From positions 1,364,001-1,428,000 of the forward strand of contig JAGMUV010000018.1 of assembly GCA_020744425.1 (NCBI GenBank): 64,000 bases of DNA, given 5' to 3'. Source of the DNA: Dactylonectria macrodidyma. Lineage: Eukaryota > Ascomycota > Sordariomycetes > Hypocreales > Nectriaceae. Positions 43,570 through 55,133 of this stretch are shown here, piece after piece. The notes under the pieces are model-generated. The model saw only the letters and a program-made list of their open reading frames with translations, was not told the origin of the DNA and ran no database searches. Position 1 is the stretch's first letter, and each line of letters starts with the position of its first letter. The position numbers and the translations under genes are program-made.

Positions 43570-44065
43570 TGTAGGGTGCAGCGAGGGAAGGCTGAGGCGA
43601 TTCAAAGTAGTTGGATGTCTATATCAGCAGGACAGAAATGCTAGGACTTTTACGGTGATATTGATTGCCGGTCCCGTAAAGATCTAGACTATGTAGGCTT
43701 GTGGCTATGCACACTGCTTTAAAGCGGACAAGCGGCATCCATGTATCCGCCGAGAGCGCTATCGACTTGCGTGATTGACCAGTTCTACTGGTCTTCTGCG
43801 CAAGCGTAATGCACGCCTTTCGTGTAGTGCACGCCTTAGCGTAATAGACTGCCTACGCCCTTACGTAGCAGACGCCCTTATATAGTATACACCCTTAGTG
43901 TTTACGTGTCCCTCGCTCTCCAACTTTGTCGCTGGCAATAGCGGGAGAGTGCTTTGACTCAATTGATCGTTGCACTTTTAAACCTGAGATCCTCAGCCAC
44001 CTCATTGATCGACACAACCGTTGACATCTTCTATCCTTCCCTGTTCGGGGTTTTCGAGCTTGCAT
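43570..44065. promoter_or_regulatory. Divergent promoter interval, aminotransferase / MCT-like transporter
   Basis: About 0.5 kb between two divergent starts, most of it occupied by the repeat above and by leader sequence. Co-regulation is possible from the arrangement only. Confidence 0.4.
43801..43905. repeat. ACGCCCTTacgtag-type repeat
   Basis: Irregular copies of GTAATGCACGCCTT, GTAGTGCACGCCTT, CTACGCCCTTACGTAG, AGACGCCCTTATATAG and ACACCCTTAG in the promoter interval between the aminotransferase and transporter genes. The motif is the reverse complement of the repeat at 40581-40715. Confidence 0.6.
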
Positions 44066-45560
44066 ATGTCATTGTCGCCGAATAATGCAGAGGACAGCTG
44101 CCTAAAGAACCACCCGACGACTATTCAGCAAGGGTTCAATCTCATCTCCAACAATGGACCAGTAGGCCCGTTAAAGACTTCAGAGAAGGGTGACTCCTCC
44201 GATACTACCAACGATGGTCCGCCATCCGGGGGCCAAGACGAGGAACAAGCGGCCGACCATGGTTCAGAGGCCTTTCCTGAAGGAGGGTCGACAGCCTGGC
44301 TTGTTGTTTTTGGCTGTTTCTGTGCCCTGGTCTCTATCTATGGCCTCATCAATACCAGTGCTGTCTTCGAGTCATACTTCAAGACGCATCAGCTTCAAGA
44401 TTATAGCCATTCGCAGATCGGCTGGATCTTCAGTCTGTATTTGTTTTTGGTATTCTTGGTTGGCGTTCAGGTAGGCCCGGTCTTTGACCAGTTCGGACCG
44501 AGGTTTCTCGTTGCTGGAGGATGCCTCCTCGTCATCACTAGTTTAATGCTCCTGAGTCTGTCCAAGAGTAAGTCCCCTCGTTTAGTTTAACTGATCAAGT
44601 TTCTAATCAAAACTCATAGCTTACTACCAGATCCTCTTAACGTATTCCGTGATAGGCGGCCTAGGCGGCGCGTTGCTAAACGCACCTGCATATGGTGCTA
44701 TAGCCCATTTCTTCAATGCTAAACGAGGTCTTGCTACCGGGATTGCATCTACAGCTGGGGGTGTTGGTGGAATGCTATTCCCTCTGTTGCTCCGGCATCT
44801 TCTAGGCCCCAATGGGGTCGGTTTTGCCTGGGCGTGCCGAATCTTGGGCTTCATCATGCTGGGGCTGGCTGTGCCAGCCAACCTCTTCATCAAAAGTCGC
44901 CCCTCTGTTCAGAAGAGCAAGAATTGCCAACCCAAATTTAAGTCCATCCGGCCTGATCTTAGCGTCTTTCGTGACCGTCGCTTTGCCCTGGCTTCCGTGG
45001 GATACTTCTTCATGGAATGGGGCCTCTTCGTGCCGTTGACCTACATCATCTCATATGGCACAGCGAACGGCATTTCAACTTCCGACAGCTCCCTCCTCCT
45101 GTCTCTTCTCAACGCGGGCTCGATTGTCGGCCGGTTTCTCCCGGGGCTCCTAGCCGACAAGTTTGGCCGGTTCAACGTCATCATCGTTACCATCGCACTC
45201 TGCGTGATCACTATCCTCGCAATTTGGCTCCCCGCCCATGGCTCAAGGCCAGTTGTCATTGCATTCTGCATAACATTTGGAGCTGCAAGCGGGAGCAATC
45301 TCAGCCTGATCCCCGTTTGCCTCGGCCAGTTCTGCGAGTCGCGGGATTATGGGCGATACTTTGCAACATCCACCATGGCTGCCAGCTTTGGAACTTTGAC
45401 CAGTGTCCCTATTGCGGGTACTCTGCTGGGAATTGGAGATCAGTCGACTGGATGGATGGCTTTGATTCTTTTCTCGGGCTGTTCCTACATTGTAGCTTTG
45501 GTTTGCTACTGTTTGGCTCGGGGCATGACTGTCGGTTGGCTGCCGCAGACCAAGTTCTGA
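44066..45560 (+). CDS. MFS monocarboxylate-transporter-like protein
   Basis: Exons 44066-44567 and 44620-45560 (52-bp intron, GTAAGT to CATAG) give 480 residues. The polar N terminus (about 1-80) precedes twelve predicted helices. Family marks: the first helix GGSTAWLVVFGCFC, a cytosolic loop after helix two (GPVFDQFGPRFLV), YSVIGGLGGALLNAPAYGA, AKRGLATGIASTAGGVGG in helix four to five, and GRFLPGLLADKFGRFN in the second half. This matches fungal MCT/Mch-type porters that carry monocarboxylates, though many fungal members have other substrates. The start at 44066 is the first ATG of the frame. Head-to-head with the aminotransferase and near the FAH-family gene, so it may import or export 2-oxo acids or related carboxylates. 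Confidence 0.9.
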
Positions 45561-47041
45561 GGTGAGCCTTGCAAATCCCTAGTACCCTCGGAATCAGCGA
45601 CAAGTATTCGTACTGAATATTGAAACCAATCCTTGGGGTATGCTGCATTTGCAGTTCAACTTCGCAATCCTGATGCAACTTAGGTTTCGGAGCGAAGTAC
45701 CAGAGCTCCTGGACAATTAAACGTTGCTGAATGGTCATTGGAAATACCAAGGTGAAGGAGATGCAGAGGAAGCCCTAGTGCCAAGTATGTGAGGCCGAGC
45801 CAGAAGGCCAGTGAGTAAATAGGGCTACAAATCATCACCTACCTAGGATATTGTGGTAGGTCCCTTTTATCGGGTGTGGCACGCAACAAGGGGTTGGGAT
45901 AGCCGGAATCTACATCGCAAAACAGGGCTGGTTAGATCACAGGGATAGAGGCAATACGCCCGTGTGCAAATAACCTCGGAATCCTCCGTCGTGACCGATG
46001 TACCCAAAGTACCGTAGCATGTGCCTTGACAAAAATGAACCCTACCGCTAGGAAAGGGGGGCTTGAAAGTGAACTCTAGTAAAGTTCTGAGGTTACAGCA
46101 TCTGAAGGGTGATTGGAGGTCGATCTGCTGCCGCTTCACCCTCTTGCAATCGGCCGACCCCGCTGTCATTTGAGCTTCTGACTTAAGAGTACCGGCAATT
46201 CGGAACCGCTACAATCGTCTCCACAACCAGGTCACGGCTGCCCGAAGCAGCCGGATGTATGCCAGGCTCTTTAGTTGCCTCGAATTTGCACAAAAATCCC
46301 CACAGCAACCCATACGAGGTTGAAGGTTGCTAAGAACCTGACAATACATGTCATCTTCGCCGAGGTAGGGTCCATCATCGAGAATTCCGAGAACTTGTGC
46401 TGCGATAATCTGATGCGAGCTCAATTGAAGTATTATCGTGTTGTCTTGAGCCGGTTGCGAAACCAGGGCTTAATGTTGTCACTCTGTGCGTGACTAAAGG
46501 CTGCTATGGTCAAAGTTTTGTTGAACAAGATATTCTGAGCTCCCCTATTCCAACTAGGTTTCTCACGTAGATGTTACTTAGACGCCAGATCTTGGGGGTG
46601 TGATGGGGTCATTCTTGTTAAATCGAGTTTGCTTAATCCACCGACGGCGACGGTCCAGGGTAGGCCAGACAGGAGCTGGATGGAAGCCTTGACTTTCGAA
46701 ATCGAACTATGGCAAACTCGTAGTTTAGTTTTTGAGGGCATTGTTCACGTTGAAGAATCACCAGTAGGTTTAGGTGCTGACACTGCCTCTGGATCTTCCA
46801 TTTGAAGTCTATCCAAATGTATCTTCAACGCATCATCATTCCTAGGAACCGTTGTAGAGTCGGCGTTGAGGGCCGGCTCTTGTGCATTCTGATCGCCATT
46901 TCACCCTTATTCGCATAATGGTTGCATTTGCCCTCTCCGGGCTTTGGAAATGGCGATGCTGGCAGTGTGGCGTGTACTTTTTCGTTACTCTTCCGAGACG
47001 ACGTCCTCCATCTATAAGCTGCATTCACACCTCAACCAAGC
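45561..47041. other. Intergenic region upstream of the 5S gene
   Basis: No supported protein gene. Open frames such as 46209-46424 (minus) and 45867-46169 (minus) have no domain content. A TATAAG element at 47013-47018 belongs to the 5S gene. Confidence 0.4.
47013..47018 (+). promoter_or_regulatory. TATA-like element of the 5S rRNA gene
   Basis: TATAAG spans positions -29 to -24 relative to the 5S start. An upstream TATA box near -29 is known to be needed for 5S transcription in Neurospora; here the match is positional. Confidence 0.6.
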
Positions 47042-47160
47042 ACATACGACCATAGCTCTTAGAAAATACGGGATCCCGTCCGCTCTCCCTTAGTCAAGCT
47101 GAGAAGCGGCGAATTAGTACTCGGGTCGGTGACGACCGGGGAATCCTCGCTGTTGTATGT
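47042..47160 (+). rRNA. 5S ribosomal RNA gene, variant isotype
   Basis: A 119-nt 5S rRNA. The ends ACATACGAC and GTTGTATGT form a complete nine-pair helix I (with one G-T pair). Conserved internal blocks include GGGATCCCGTCCGCTCTCCC and GGGTCGGTGACGACC. The helix II/III arms (AGCTCTTAG with CTGAGAAGC) differ from the common ascomycete form but still pair, so the changes look compensatory. A run of T residues directly follows (from 47160), a normal RNA polymerase III terminator. It stands alone in an intergenic region rather than in an rDNA repeat, as usual for filamentous ascomycetes. Confidence 0.93.
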
Positions 47161-47170
47161 TTTTTTTTCT
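47160..47170 (+). terminator. RNA polymerase III T-run terminator
   Basis: About ten consecutive T residues immediately at the 3' end of the 5S gene. Confidence 0.8.
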
Positions 47171-48770
47171 TTCGTTTCCGGTGTTTGATCATTTTTAGCC
47201 TGTGCGGGAGCTAGCTAGGCCGGGGTTCCTGACAATACACGCAGGTTCCATGGGATGGGAACATGAGATTCAGAGGTGGTATTGTGGTGTTGACAAGAAG
47301 AAGAAAGCTAAAAAGACTGGTCAATTGATAGAGCTAAGCCGGCCCGGCCTAATCCAATCCCTTTTACGACGGCTCATTCCACGCTTGCCGGCTGGTAGTG
47401 TGAGTAGAGTCGCTACCCACTTCATAGTGACGTCACGAGCGACAAACGAATATTGACCAAATTCAGACACGAGACATTGATCAGTGCAAGGTACAGAGAG
47501 AAAAGCGCGAATGCTGGGGGAGAGGAGAGGTGAAAAGGTGTGAGCGGCGGACACCGAGGACCGAGGCCAGTCCACGCTTGGGAATAACGTACATCAAGGT
47601 CTCCACGCTCGAGGAGCTGTGTGATGCCTAACAGAAGAAGTGGGACTCGGTGCTAGAATGTCCGGAGCCTCAATACGGAGCACGGCGTAGCGGATCTTGA
47701 GAGTCGCAAATGTCCGGCGGACACTCCGGTGCGGACGACCGTTGCGATCGGAGGCCGGATCGCGTGTGATGCGAAAGCCGAAAGCGCGGGGTAAAACGAC
47801 AGGGTTAGAATGCGGCAGATGGCGGGTGGTGTGTGTCGTCTGAAACCAGCGAGGCCAATGAACTGACCATGGCTTTTCATGACCGTCAGGGGCAACTGGC
47901 GTTGGCATATCGGCATCCAGTTGGTCACCCGCCAAGCCGGATACCAAGGCCGAGCTGACGCCCCGAGCTTACTCGGCACGGGGTGTATTAAAACACCGAA
48001 GACAACGGGCGGAGATAAGACACGCGGGACGGACGAGATGGCAGTAGGAAGAGGCACAGGCAGCAACTATGAGAGAATTTACAGAGTGAGGCATCACGGA
48101 ATTGTGTGAGGCGGACGCATGGAAAAGTAAGGTGGAGAGATGGTTTCATTCATTAAATCGTTGGTGAAGTGTTTCGCTGTGGTATCAATAAACAGAAAAA
48201 TAAACAAAATGCAGTCCCGATGTCATAATTCATGCACGTATGCACGTTGTCCCCAGCCCTTTCCAGCCTTCTTTCTTCTTCGCACGGATGTCCCTGCGAC
48301 GAGAGAGATAGCGTCCCACAAGAGTGACGTCGATGCGTGCCGCCTCATTCTTGACCACAAAACGACGGTGAATCATTTGCTGGTCCGTTTTCGGTAGGAT
48401 TGAGGGGTGGAGGTGATGGTCATTGTCGTCGTCGCATTGTTCAATGCTCGAGAATGTTCAATGCTGAGGATTTTTTCATGGCCGAGGTTTTAGGCGACAG
48501 CTCAGCGCCCGCAGTGCCCAAGCTCCACTGGGAAATGGGGCCGTGGAGAGTGGGGTGCCAATTCGTTACTGCCCGATGACGAACATAATTTTGTTGTTGT
48601 TGAAGATGTTTGATGTGATGTGATGTATCATCATGGGTGGTGATGAGTGCGATGCTCGTAGTGCAAAGTGTGAGGTGGTGTTGTGTGTCGCGTCCGTAGA
48701 TGTCATGCTCGTTGTACCGGGTATCTCAATGATGGGGAGTCGCCAGCGACATTTCGGCGGGAGTCGCTCC
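47171..48770. other. Intergenic region
   Basis: No supported protein gene. An open frame at 47653-48066 (minus, 137 codons) is Pro/Arg-rich and overlaps others on both strands; it has no domain. Around 48590-48660 there is simple-sequence DNA (TTG and GATGT runs). Confidence 0.4.
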
Positions 48771-48917
48771 TCAATCGGCGAGCTGTCGTCGGGGCGTGCT
48801 GCTCTTAGCGAATGCCTGGGTGATGCGCTGCGGCTGCGGGAAGACGGGCGAATGCAGCAGGGCCGAGGCGAAGTGGAAGAGTTGGAGGAAGATGAGGACG
48901 AGCGGGAAGACGAACAT
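48771..48917 (-). CDS. Possible small hydrophobic protein (48 residues)
   Basis: A short frame with good start context (ACCATGT) encoding a hydrophobic N-terminal half (MFVFPLVLIFLQLFHFASAL) and a basic Ser/Pro-rich C-terminal half. This could be a signal peptide plus a short tail or a one-pass membrane peptide. A TATA-like TATATTTAT lies about 140 bp upstream on the same strand. No family is recognised and chance cannot be excluded; the longer overlapping frames reaching 49205 and 49245 are low-complexity. Confidence 0.3.
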   Translation of the reverse strand: MFVFPLVLIFLQLFHFASALLHSPVFPQPQRITQAFAKSSTPRRQLAD

Positions 48918-50744
48918 GGTGGTGATGATGATAAGTGTGGTGTTGCTGGGATGACAATTGATCTTGGGGAAGTACAGATCGATATTCAGTATTAAGGTCG
49001 ATGAGATGGTTGGATTGGACTGGATTGGATTGGATGAGGGGAAGAAAGGATAAATATAAGATGGTGTGGTGAGATGAGATGGAAGGCGGTCGCCAAACGA
49101 CGTTAATAATGCATCTCGCCGCATCTCGCCGCAGAGCCATGACCACCACCATTTTTTCTTCCTCTCCCGCACCAAAGTTCCGAATACCCGCAACAGCGAC
49201 GTCACATTCCCCCCTCCCCTCCTCCTCCTCCTCCCAATCCGTCAAATGCCAGCCGCGTGAATAACGGCCTAAGTCAAGGGACCAAACTCGGTATCTGCTC
49301 TAGTGCGTGTCTTGATAATCAATTCAGCGACTGGGTCCGTATATTCAGGGGCCCACCTGCGGGAGAGCCGTGCTTGCTGTTGCTGCTGCCTCCAACCCCT
49401 GTAGGTTGCCATGGGAAGTAATAAGTCACTTTCTGGGTGAGTCGTCGACCTGGTACTTGTGGAGCTGTGTGGTTGCACGCAGCGGTACTTGGGGCTTGTC
49501 ATCAGTACTTGGCATCGTCTAAGTGACTCCTCTCGTCCTCCTCCCGCCGGTACTCGTCATTCGTCTACCCGGCACTTGACCTCGTCCTACCTACACTTCT
49601 CCCTTATCGTCGTCTAAACCCGTTCGTCTCCTTATCATTTCTCCTTCACTAGCTACGTCGTCTCCTCTTGTAAACATGGCTTGCTTAGTCGTCGCATTTG
49701 TCACCTCTGATGTAATAATGTCGCCCGTCCTGTCCGTTCTCTCTCCCTCGGATGCAGCGGGACAGGCGGGGCTGCGGCCTGACACACACGGCTAGCGTAG
49801 AGGTCGGGATCTGCCACCATCAGGCGAATCTTAGGGCTGCATCAAGAGCTAGGGAGGCTAGGACCTTGAAGGGTGGGCTTGCTTAGCGATCCGTCATTGG
49901 ACGTCCGGATGCGTCGGAGCTTTCTGGTGGCTTTTTTTCTCTTACCATAGGATGTGTCTGGGTATTTTGCTTGCCTTGACCTTTTCGTTTGGGCTGGCGT
50001 GATCAACTGATAATGAGGAGAAGAGCACGGTCGTATTCTCGGCTGGCGCATCGAGATCTCGAGTCACACGGCGGTCAGCAAAACAACGTGCCAAGCGCCC
50101 ATGTCACGAACTACTGGGAAGCTTGGGCTCCAACAATTGGCTGGAAACCACCCTGCAGGATTTCACGGACTCTCTCCATGGAGATTTTGAACTCCACGGA
50201 GGTTGTTCTTACAAAGAAAACCTGTGCTCGCCTTCACACGCGCTTCGGTGTCTGGCTCACCGAGTTTTCCCGACCCGGATTGATAGGGCGGACACAACAA
50301 CATGGCAGATTTCTTAAGTCCGACTTGACATTCCCATTGAACCCCGTCCAAACCCATGTCTTGCTACCCCGTAGATATCTCTCATATCATCCATCACATC
50401 ATCTGTCCGCTGCGATGCAACCAACCCCTCCAATTCGTCATCCTCCATGGCCCTGGTCTCGGCATGCACCACAAACGTAGAGAAAGAGACCGATGGTGCG
50501 TGTGCTGGTCAATTGACGACATGCAATTGGAGGTGCTATTCCCGAGAGCGTCGCTATATTTGCGACGAACAGCGTTATCACCGGTAACGTAACAGACTTG
50601 CTTTGTGCACTGCTGCAACGCTAAAGCCGGGGATAGAGTCACCCACCGCGTCACTGACCCTGGGTGAAACACTTAGCTACCTTACCCATCCATCACCAAT
50701 ACACCTGACCAGTCCATTCTTCCGCCCTTGACCATCCAGGTCTC
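48918..50744. other. Intergenic region
   Basis: No supported gene. Contains simple-sequence stretches (CTCCTCCTC near 49218; GGATTGGA repeats near 49012-49035). Open frames such as 49989-50480 lack coding character. Confidence 0.4.
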
Positions 50745-53700
50745 TTATTGGTTCAGGGCCTGTTCCCGCAGCCGCTCCACAACCCAATCCACGGTCCTAT
50801 ACTCCGGATCATCTTTAAACCACGCCGGCGTTCGAAACGCCACGGCCTTTGCATCGTACGAGTTGAGCAGCCCTAGCAACTCGGTGGTGTTCTCGTTGAC
50901 GGTCCGCAGCGCTAGCACAACAGCCACGCGATCATTCGCGTCGACTCCCCTCAGCGCCAGCGTCGTCTCGGGGAAGCAGTACCGCTGCTGCACAAAGTCG
51001 CGCGCCGTGCGGCCGAGATGGTCGGGGATGTTGGCGTCGGCGCCGGCTTCGAGGAGTCGACGCGCGACTTGGTGGTTGCCGACTATCGCGGCTGTCGCGA
51101 GCGCCGTCGCGCCCGAGGGCGAGATGGTGTTGTTGATTTGCGCAGGCGTGTGGTATTTCCGCAACAGCTCTGATGCCATGATGCCCGTGATTTCGCTGGC
51201 TTGCTGCGTTTCGGAGATGGAGGGCACGAGCAGGTGGAAGGCCGATTTAGTCCCGCCGTCGACGCCAAATTCCATGAACCCGTCTGAACCATTGCGGTCG
51301 GGAAGGCTTAGCAGGAACTTGACTCGCTGTAACCCATTTCGCGTGTGTCTGGTAAGCAGCTCACCGAGAATGCTCCTCCTGGCCGCGGGAGGCGCTCTGT
51401 CTCTGTCTGCGCCGCGATCGTAGAGATACCTCGCGACGGTGAAGTTGCCGCAGTAGACGGCCATGCTAAAAGCGCTGAGCGTATCCTCGTCTCCCTCCGC
51501 AGGATCAACCGGGATGCCAGCGTCTAGGATCGCCTCGGTGAAGAAGACGTCGTCCGTCTCCTTGGCGGCTCGCTGCAGCGGGGCCAGTCCTTCAGCGTCC
51601 AGCACCGTGAGGCTGGCGCCTGCGTTGAGTAGCGCGGTGAACATGGCTCGGTCGTGGTGCGTGATGGCCAAGAAGATGGCTGAGCCGCCGCTGGATAGTT
51701 TGCCCACGGAGGCGTCGATCTCGTTGTAAAAGCCCAGCTGGAGGCCCGAGACCATGATGTCGGCGCTGCACTGGTGGTATGCCGTGGCAAACACAGCCGG
51801 CATCTTGAAATGGTCCATCTCTAGAACCGCTTCTGTAGTGGCTCCGTTGTCGAGCAGCGCCTTGATGGTCAACTTGGACTCTGCTTCAAATTCCACTCCG
51901 TTGTTCATTAGCCGCGCCCATCGCATAAACCCTCTCAGGGCCTCAAACAAGGGGCGGGTGTGAACCGGCCCACCAGAGACCATCGGCTTCGGCTCGTCAA
52001 CAGCCCATTGCACGATTTCCTCCTCGAGCAGCCGCAGCACAATCGACGGGTGCGACTGGCGGACAGCGAGATCGAATGCCGACAAGGGAAACTCGAGACC
52101 CTCCGGCCGTGCGATTCGAAACGTGGCATCGGCGCTGCGCTTGACTAGGGCGTCAACGGCGGATAGGCGATTCTGCAGAATGGCCCAGTGCAGCGGCGTG
52201 TATGCCAAAGTCTTGTGGTCAAAGACCCGAGGCTCATATAGTGACACGTTCAGACCCGCCGCAAGAGCGTTGGGGTTGGCGCCGTGTTCGCAGAGCAGAG
52301 TCGAGATGACTTCGTGTGCACTGTCCTCGAAAGAGCAGAGCCAGTGTAGAGGAGTGACCCCTTTTGCGTCTGCAAACTTGGCGAGACTCCCGGATTCTTG
52401 GGTTTGGAGCATGGCCTCCACTATCCGCCTGCGCCCTAGTCGACAGGCTGTCAATAAGGGAGTCTCTCCATTCTCTAGAGTCTGCTGCAGTAAACCTGGG
52501 TCCTGTTTTAGGCATGAAATGGTTATGTCGGTGTTATCCTCCACGATACTCCAGAGAAGCAACCGCCTAGTGTGTTCTGATGTATGGGGGCCTTGAGACA
52601 GAGATAGCTTTGCTACCCACGCATCAAGAGTCATACCCGCCTTCTCTATCTCCTTGTCCTTGTCCGCTTGCACAAGTCTGGTTACGTCTGCCGGCCAGTC
52701 GACTTCCAGCCTTCGACGAGCAACAGGATTGCCAGCCTCAGCAGAATCAATGAGCCATGTACGCAATGTTTCATCATCCGGAGCCCCAGACTTGGCAATG
52801 TGACAGAAGACGTTGATGTAGATCGTCCTAGCTCTTTCCAGGCCCAGATGAGCTGCCTTGACAACATAGTCTGCGGCGACATCAAGATCGTACTGAACCC
52901 CCAGCTCATTCACGTAGGCGCATGCCAGACTGAGATATGCCATTGCCTTGACAATGTCGGTTTTTGAGGTAGAGATTATGGTGTTCAGACTTTCCACGAG
53001 TGTGACTTGTACGTGCCACGGTACTTTCTCCAGAATATGCGAGTACGCGGAAATCTGTGAGCGATTTAGCAGGGCACTAGTAGGACCAATTGCTTCTCAT
53101 ACCTCCGGGACGAACTCATGATCCCGGTAAAACCGCAAATGCGATGGATTGTTTTCGGGTACATGCCTATGACACGTTAGCTTTGGATATCTTTTTCTTA
53201 CCATGTATCCATTACCTTATACCCTCTGGCTCATGTAGTAAACCTGCGCATTCCACGAGAAGATAATATGACTCCTTCTTCCCGGGTAACTTCGACTGCC
53301 CAGAGTCATTCGCACTTTCAACGCCTCTGTTGAGAAAGAAAGCTAATTCTCTTTGCAACTTAGACTGCAACTGCATTTGTAGAAGGGCTAGCAGTGGCGT
53401 TTCACTGGCATCGATGCCTGTGATGTAGCGATCGAACAGGACTGGCATGAATTGTGAAATCACAGGTCCAAATACTTCAGAGTTGAAATCAGCATCTCCT
53501 TCCTCCGGTTCGTACTCTGTCACAAGGCTAATCAGGTCTTCCAAGGTTTCTTTGGTGTCGAAGTCACCCGCAGTAGCACTGCCACTCTCGTATACCATGT
53601 TGCGAAACGAAATCAATGCATCTTCGAGGCGTTGACTCGGAGCCGGGCTGTCTTCGACCATGTCTTGTAGCACTACCTGAAGCATACCGAGAAGACTGAC

Positions 53701-54750
53701 GATCTTGGCCATACTTCCAAATCGCTTCGCAGGTGACGACTGGAGTGAGTAGAAGAGCACCTTGCAGAGGATGAGAAGAGGCGCGTCGAGGTTGCGCATG
53801 CGAATGACGACGTTGGACGACGCCATGACCGCAATCATGCCTGACTTCTTCATCTTGGCCACATTTTCAGATCGCCCATCTTCTGGAATCACGCTCCAAA
53901 ACGGGGAAGCGTCACCCATCACGGTCCACAGCGTGAGGCCGAACGAGTACATGTCCATTTGAGGAAGATACTGCTCTTGGAAACTCTCATCGGTGGCTTC
54001 AGGAGCACAGTACATCTCTGTGCTGCCAATTAAGCGACCGCCCTTCATTGGCATCGAAAAGCCGAAATCTGAAACTTTGACAATGAATTTGCGGGTTGCG
54101 TGCTTGCAGACAAGGAGGTTGGACGGTTTGACGTCTCCGTGGACAACGCCAGCGTCATGGAGGGCCTCTAGTCCCTTGGCGACGTCAACTGCAATGTCAA
54201 TTTTGTCTTGAAATGAAGATGCATTGCCTAGCTCCTGGTAGGCTTTCACACTGCCGTATTCTGCAAACTCGAGGACGAGAGCTGGAAGGATCCGGTACCC
54301 TTGCTCGCTCCCGGTGTCGTGATACATGACCGCCAGCAGGTCAATGATGTTTTGATGCTTCTTGAGAGAAAGATGCCGCAGGATCTGCAGCTCAAGGGCA
54401 ATGTCGCAAAACTGGACGCCGTCTTCCCCAGTGACGCGAGGGTGCTTGACGATGACGGATTCGCGGCCCGTAAAGATCTCGCTGCTCAGCCCGCGAGGAA
54501 ATGAGGACACCTTGACGCGGCGGACGTCCATGGAGCCGCCACCGAGAGATACATCTTCGAAGTCGGGAAGTGCATTGGTGAGGAAGGGATGCAATCCGAG
54601 CTGGTCGTTTCCGTCGGACAGGCAGACGGCCATAAACCCCGCAAAGTGCGGGCAGGCTGTTCCTACAGCATCGGAGGCGGCGGACTGGTCGGACTCAGAG
54701 TCGATGATAGGAGGTTTCTCCCTGAATGTAGGAATGGAGAAAAAATCCAT
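50745..54750 (-). CDS. Protein kinase with SEL1-like and ankyrin repeats
   Basis: Minus-strand exons 54750-53216, 53166-53103 and 53054-50745 give 1302 residues. The two small introns (49 and 48 bp) are required to fuse what otherwise looks like two genes; the joins read EPEGIRHVPENNP and EFVPEISAYSHIL. The kinase domain (about 90-360) has the core residues: VIVKHPR (K102), E120, HGDVKPSN (H204, D206, N211; the HRD arginine is Gly), VSDFGFS (D228) and CAPEA (E251). A helical middle part includes a SEL1-like stretch (LDVAADYVVKAAHLGLERA, DSAEAGNPVARRRL). About nine ankyrin repeats follow (NGETPLLTACRLGRRRIVEA; GVTPLHWLCSF; AYTPLHWAILQN; GATALATAAIVGNHQVARRL). The kinase is probably active. It is head to head with the HeLo-like pseudokinase gene, sharing 383 bp. 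Confidence 0.87.
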
Positions 54751-55133
54751 GAGTTGATAAGGTCGTCTTCAGGACAGAGTGGTGTTGCGGTCTATCCTAG
54801 TGGGGCTAGGGTAGTAGAAGAAGTAGAAGAGTCGTCGAACCGATGCTGCAGCAAAGGCGATGGAGCTGAGAACCAGGGGAAAAGAGCCTCCTTCTTTCTA
54901 CCCTATCGAAATCCTGCATAATATTAGTTTACCACATGATTATGACGCAAGTATCTGTGAGTGGTCGCCTAACCTCCATCAAAAGGCAACCAGGTGCCTA
55001 AGGCGCAGTTGCGTGGGGGCCAAAACGACATGCTAAACGGACCACGCATCCTGATATCCGAGCGGGGTAAAACACGCAGTTGAACGTCTGTTCTTTCAAA
55101 AAGAACTTCTGTCAACTGCCCAACAATTTGTCC
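54751..55133. promoter_or_regulatory. Shared divergent promoter of the kinase-ankyrin and HeLo-pseudokinase genes
   Basis: 383 bp between the two divergent start codons, with a purine-rich GTAGAAGAAGTAGAAGAG stretch near 54811. A TTG-initiated extension of the plus-strand frame to 55080 is not used in the call. Co-expression is inferred from the spacing. Confidence 0.5.

Noticed and set aside
46209..46424. Short minus-strand frame considered as a transporter remnant
   Set aside because: No transmembrane pattern or motif strong enough to name it.
47653..48066. 137-codon minus-strand frame near the 5S gene
   Set aside because: Considered as rDNA-derived or a protein gene; I could not match it to 18S/28S sequence and overlapping frames exist on both strands.
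49989..50480. 163-codon plus-strand frame
   Set aside because: No domain and no intron signals; flanked by simple-sequence DNA.
53212..54750. Kinase and ankyrin frames as two separate genes
   Set aside because: Two small introns with good signals and agreeing phases link the frames, and the first frame's stop lies inside the first intron.
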